A DNA stretch of 6,384 nt from Candidatus Agrococcus pullicola (GTDB taxonomy: Bacteria; Actinomycetota; Actinomycetes; Actinomycetales; Microbacteriaceae). Under the pieces are notes generated by a model. The model made no database searches, had not been told where the DNA came from, and saw only the letters and a list, made by a program, of their open reading frames with translations. Made by a program: the position numbers and the translations under genes. The stretch covers positions 1 through 6,384 of the forward strand of contig DXDC01000072.1 of NCBI GenBank assembly GCA_019115685.1. The letters run 5' to 3'. Positions 5,889-6,384 of the stretch are shown piece by piece (the first letter of the stretch is position 1; each line of letters starts with the position of its first letter).

Positions 5889-5894
5889 TAGCCT
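5889..5894 (+). promoter_or_regulatory. Possible -10 element TAGCCT of the FemAB-type gene
   Basis: TAGCCT fits TANNNT and would put the transcription start near 5901, giving a leader of about 43 nt that contains the AAAGGAG. TACCTT at 5864-5869 is an alternative. Neither has a clear -35. Confidence 0.25.
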
Positions 5895-5943
5895 TGAGGC
5901 GAACCACACCGTGCCGCCAGATCTTTCAAAGGAGCACAACTCC

Positions 5944-6384
5944 ATGACCTCACTCTCAGCTCGCTGGGCGACGGACGACGAACGCGCCCGCTGGGATGAA
6001 CTCGTCACCGCGAACCCCGCCGGCGGAGACTTCTTGCAGTCGTCGACCGTGGCGGAGGCGAAGGTGCCGCACGGCATGGAACCGAAGCACGTCGTCTTTG
6101 AACGATCCGGCGAGACGGTCAGCGCTGCGCTGTTTCACGAGCGGAGGATCCCCGGCCTCGGCAAGCTCTGGCTCGGCAATCGCGCCCCCGGAGTGCAACG
6201 GGTCGACGAACTCGAGGACCACCTGGATGCGCTGCGACTGTTCCTGCGCCGCCACGGCAGGGGCGTCTTCCTGGTCACGTTCGAGCCGCCCGTCGTCTCA
6301 GACGATGAGACGGAAGCGGCGCTGCTGGCCTCGGCCTCGCTCACAGCACCCGACCTGCACAGGCGAGAGGGCATCCAGGGCAAC
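5944..6384 (+). CDS. FemAB/FemX-type peptidoglycan aminoacyltransferase (3' end cut by window edge)
   Basis: Members of this family transfer amino acids from aminoacyl-tRNA to the stem peptide of peptidoglycan precursors (lipid II), building the interpeptide bridge at the cytoplasmic face of the membrane. The visible 147 codons form the N-terminal part of the first GNAT-like subdomain. Family features are the entry motif NPAGGDFLQS followed by AEAK (24-40), the core strand and turn RRIPGLGKLWLGNRAPG (67-83), and a strand near 108-114 (VFLVTFEPP). The complete family is usually about 330-420 aa, so more than half lies beyond the window. ATG 5944 is chosen for AAAGGAG at 5928-5934 with 9-nt spacing. 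The amino acid transferred cannot be told from this part. The gene appears to have its own promoter in the unusual spacer upstream. Confidence 0.88.
   Translation, partial: MTSLSARWATDDERARWDELVTANPAGGDFLQSSTVAEAKVPHGMEPKHVVFERSGETVSAALFHERRIPGLGKLWLGNRAPGVQRVDELEDHLDALRLFLRRHGRGVFLVTFEPPVVSDDETEAALLASASLTAPDLHRREGIQGN

Larger units (their letters stand above)
5596..5943. other. Repeat-bearing spacer upstream of the FemAB-type gene
   Basis: These 348 bp hold no confident gene. GC over 5641-5760 is 64 of 120 bases (53%), against about 62-63% in adjacent coding lines. From left to right I see a hairpin (5713-5736), a 14-bp-period tandem repeat (5728-5752), an 18-bp tandem repeat (5795-5830), a very short CCCG/CGGG dyad followed by CTTTT (5832-5846), TANNNT hexamers at 5864-5869 and 5889-5894, and AAAGGAG at 5928-5934 serving the downstream gene. 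A possible 61-codon minus-strand frame overlaps the left half. No tRNA or known riboswitch core was recognised. Confidence 0.6.

Noticed and set aside
5476..5943. tRNA, T-box, cobalamin riboswitch, SRP RNA or RNase P RNA
   Set aside because: I looked for the GGTTCRA T-loop, T-box and B12-box cores and the conserved SRP/RNase P segments and found none; TTCGAAAT at 5652-5659 is not in a cloverleaf context.
5474..5943. Insertion sequence or transposon remnant
   Set aside because: No transposase fragment is found and no target-site duplication flanks the inverted repeat; the tandem repeats are adjacent duplications rather than element ends.
1..6384. CRISPR array, toxin-antitoxin pair or defence system
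   Set aside because: No regularly spaced repeats with unique spacers and no such gene families are visible; only a helicase, a phosphodiesterase, membrane proteins and a cell-wall enzyme are coded.

Overview
The window looks like ordinary chromosome from a high-GC actinobacterium, most likely of the Microbacteriaceae (Microbacterium-like). The coding regions I counted run at about 62-63% GC. Gene content fits this: a PcrA/UvrD1-type helicase, an actinobacterial Bax-inhibitor-1 family membrane protein with an N/Q-rich N-terminal tail, and a FemAB-type peptidoglycan aminoacyltransferase. The family assignment is inference from gene style; no rRNA or other marker gene is present.

Layout. On the minus strand, a glycerophosphodiester phosphodiesterase gene (2219-3328) is followed 41 bp later by a PcrA-type helicase gene (2177 down to the left edge, where its 3' end is cut off); the two could be one transcript. 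A 160-bp divergent intergenic region (3329-3488) separates them from a plus-strand Bax-inhibitor-1/YccA family gene (3489-4373), which has a perfect Shine-Dalgarno sequence and a clear intrinsic terminator (4401-4443). Next is a plus-strand gene for a polytopic membrane protein with a long disordered N-terminus (4471-5475), which I do not recognise. A 468-bp stretch without a confident gene (5476-5943) follows, and then the first 147 codons of a FemAB-type aminoacyltransferase (5944 to the right edge).

Most of the window is well-understood housekeeping content, and I see no defence system, mobile element, CRISPR array or tRNA. The only unusual part is 5474-5943. It holds a nested inverted repeat of about 120 bp that begins on the stop codon of the membrane gene, a hairpin, two short perfect tandem duplications (period 14 and 18 bp), and a local drop to about 53% GC. 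It also holds a 61-codon minus-strand reading frame with a very strong Shine-Dalgarno sequence, whose stop codon lies at the far end of the inverted repeat. This may be a small convergent gene with a shared bidirectional terminator, a structured RNA, or simply a decaying or repeat-prone spacer; sequence alone does not decide.

The genes do not form an evident pathway. The phosphodiesterase (phospholipid headgroup turnover), the two membrane proteins and the FemAB-type enzyme all touch the envelope, but the strand changes and terminators suggest several independent transcription units.
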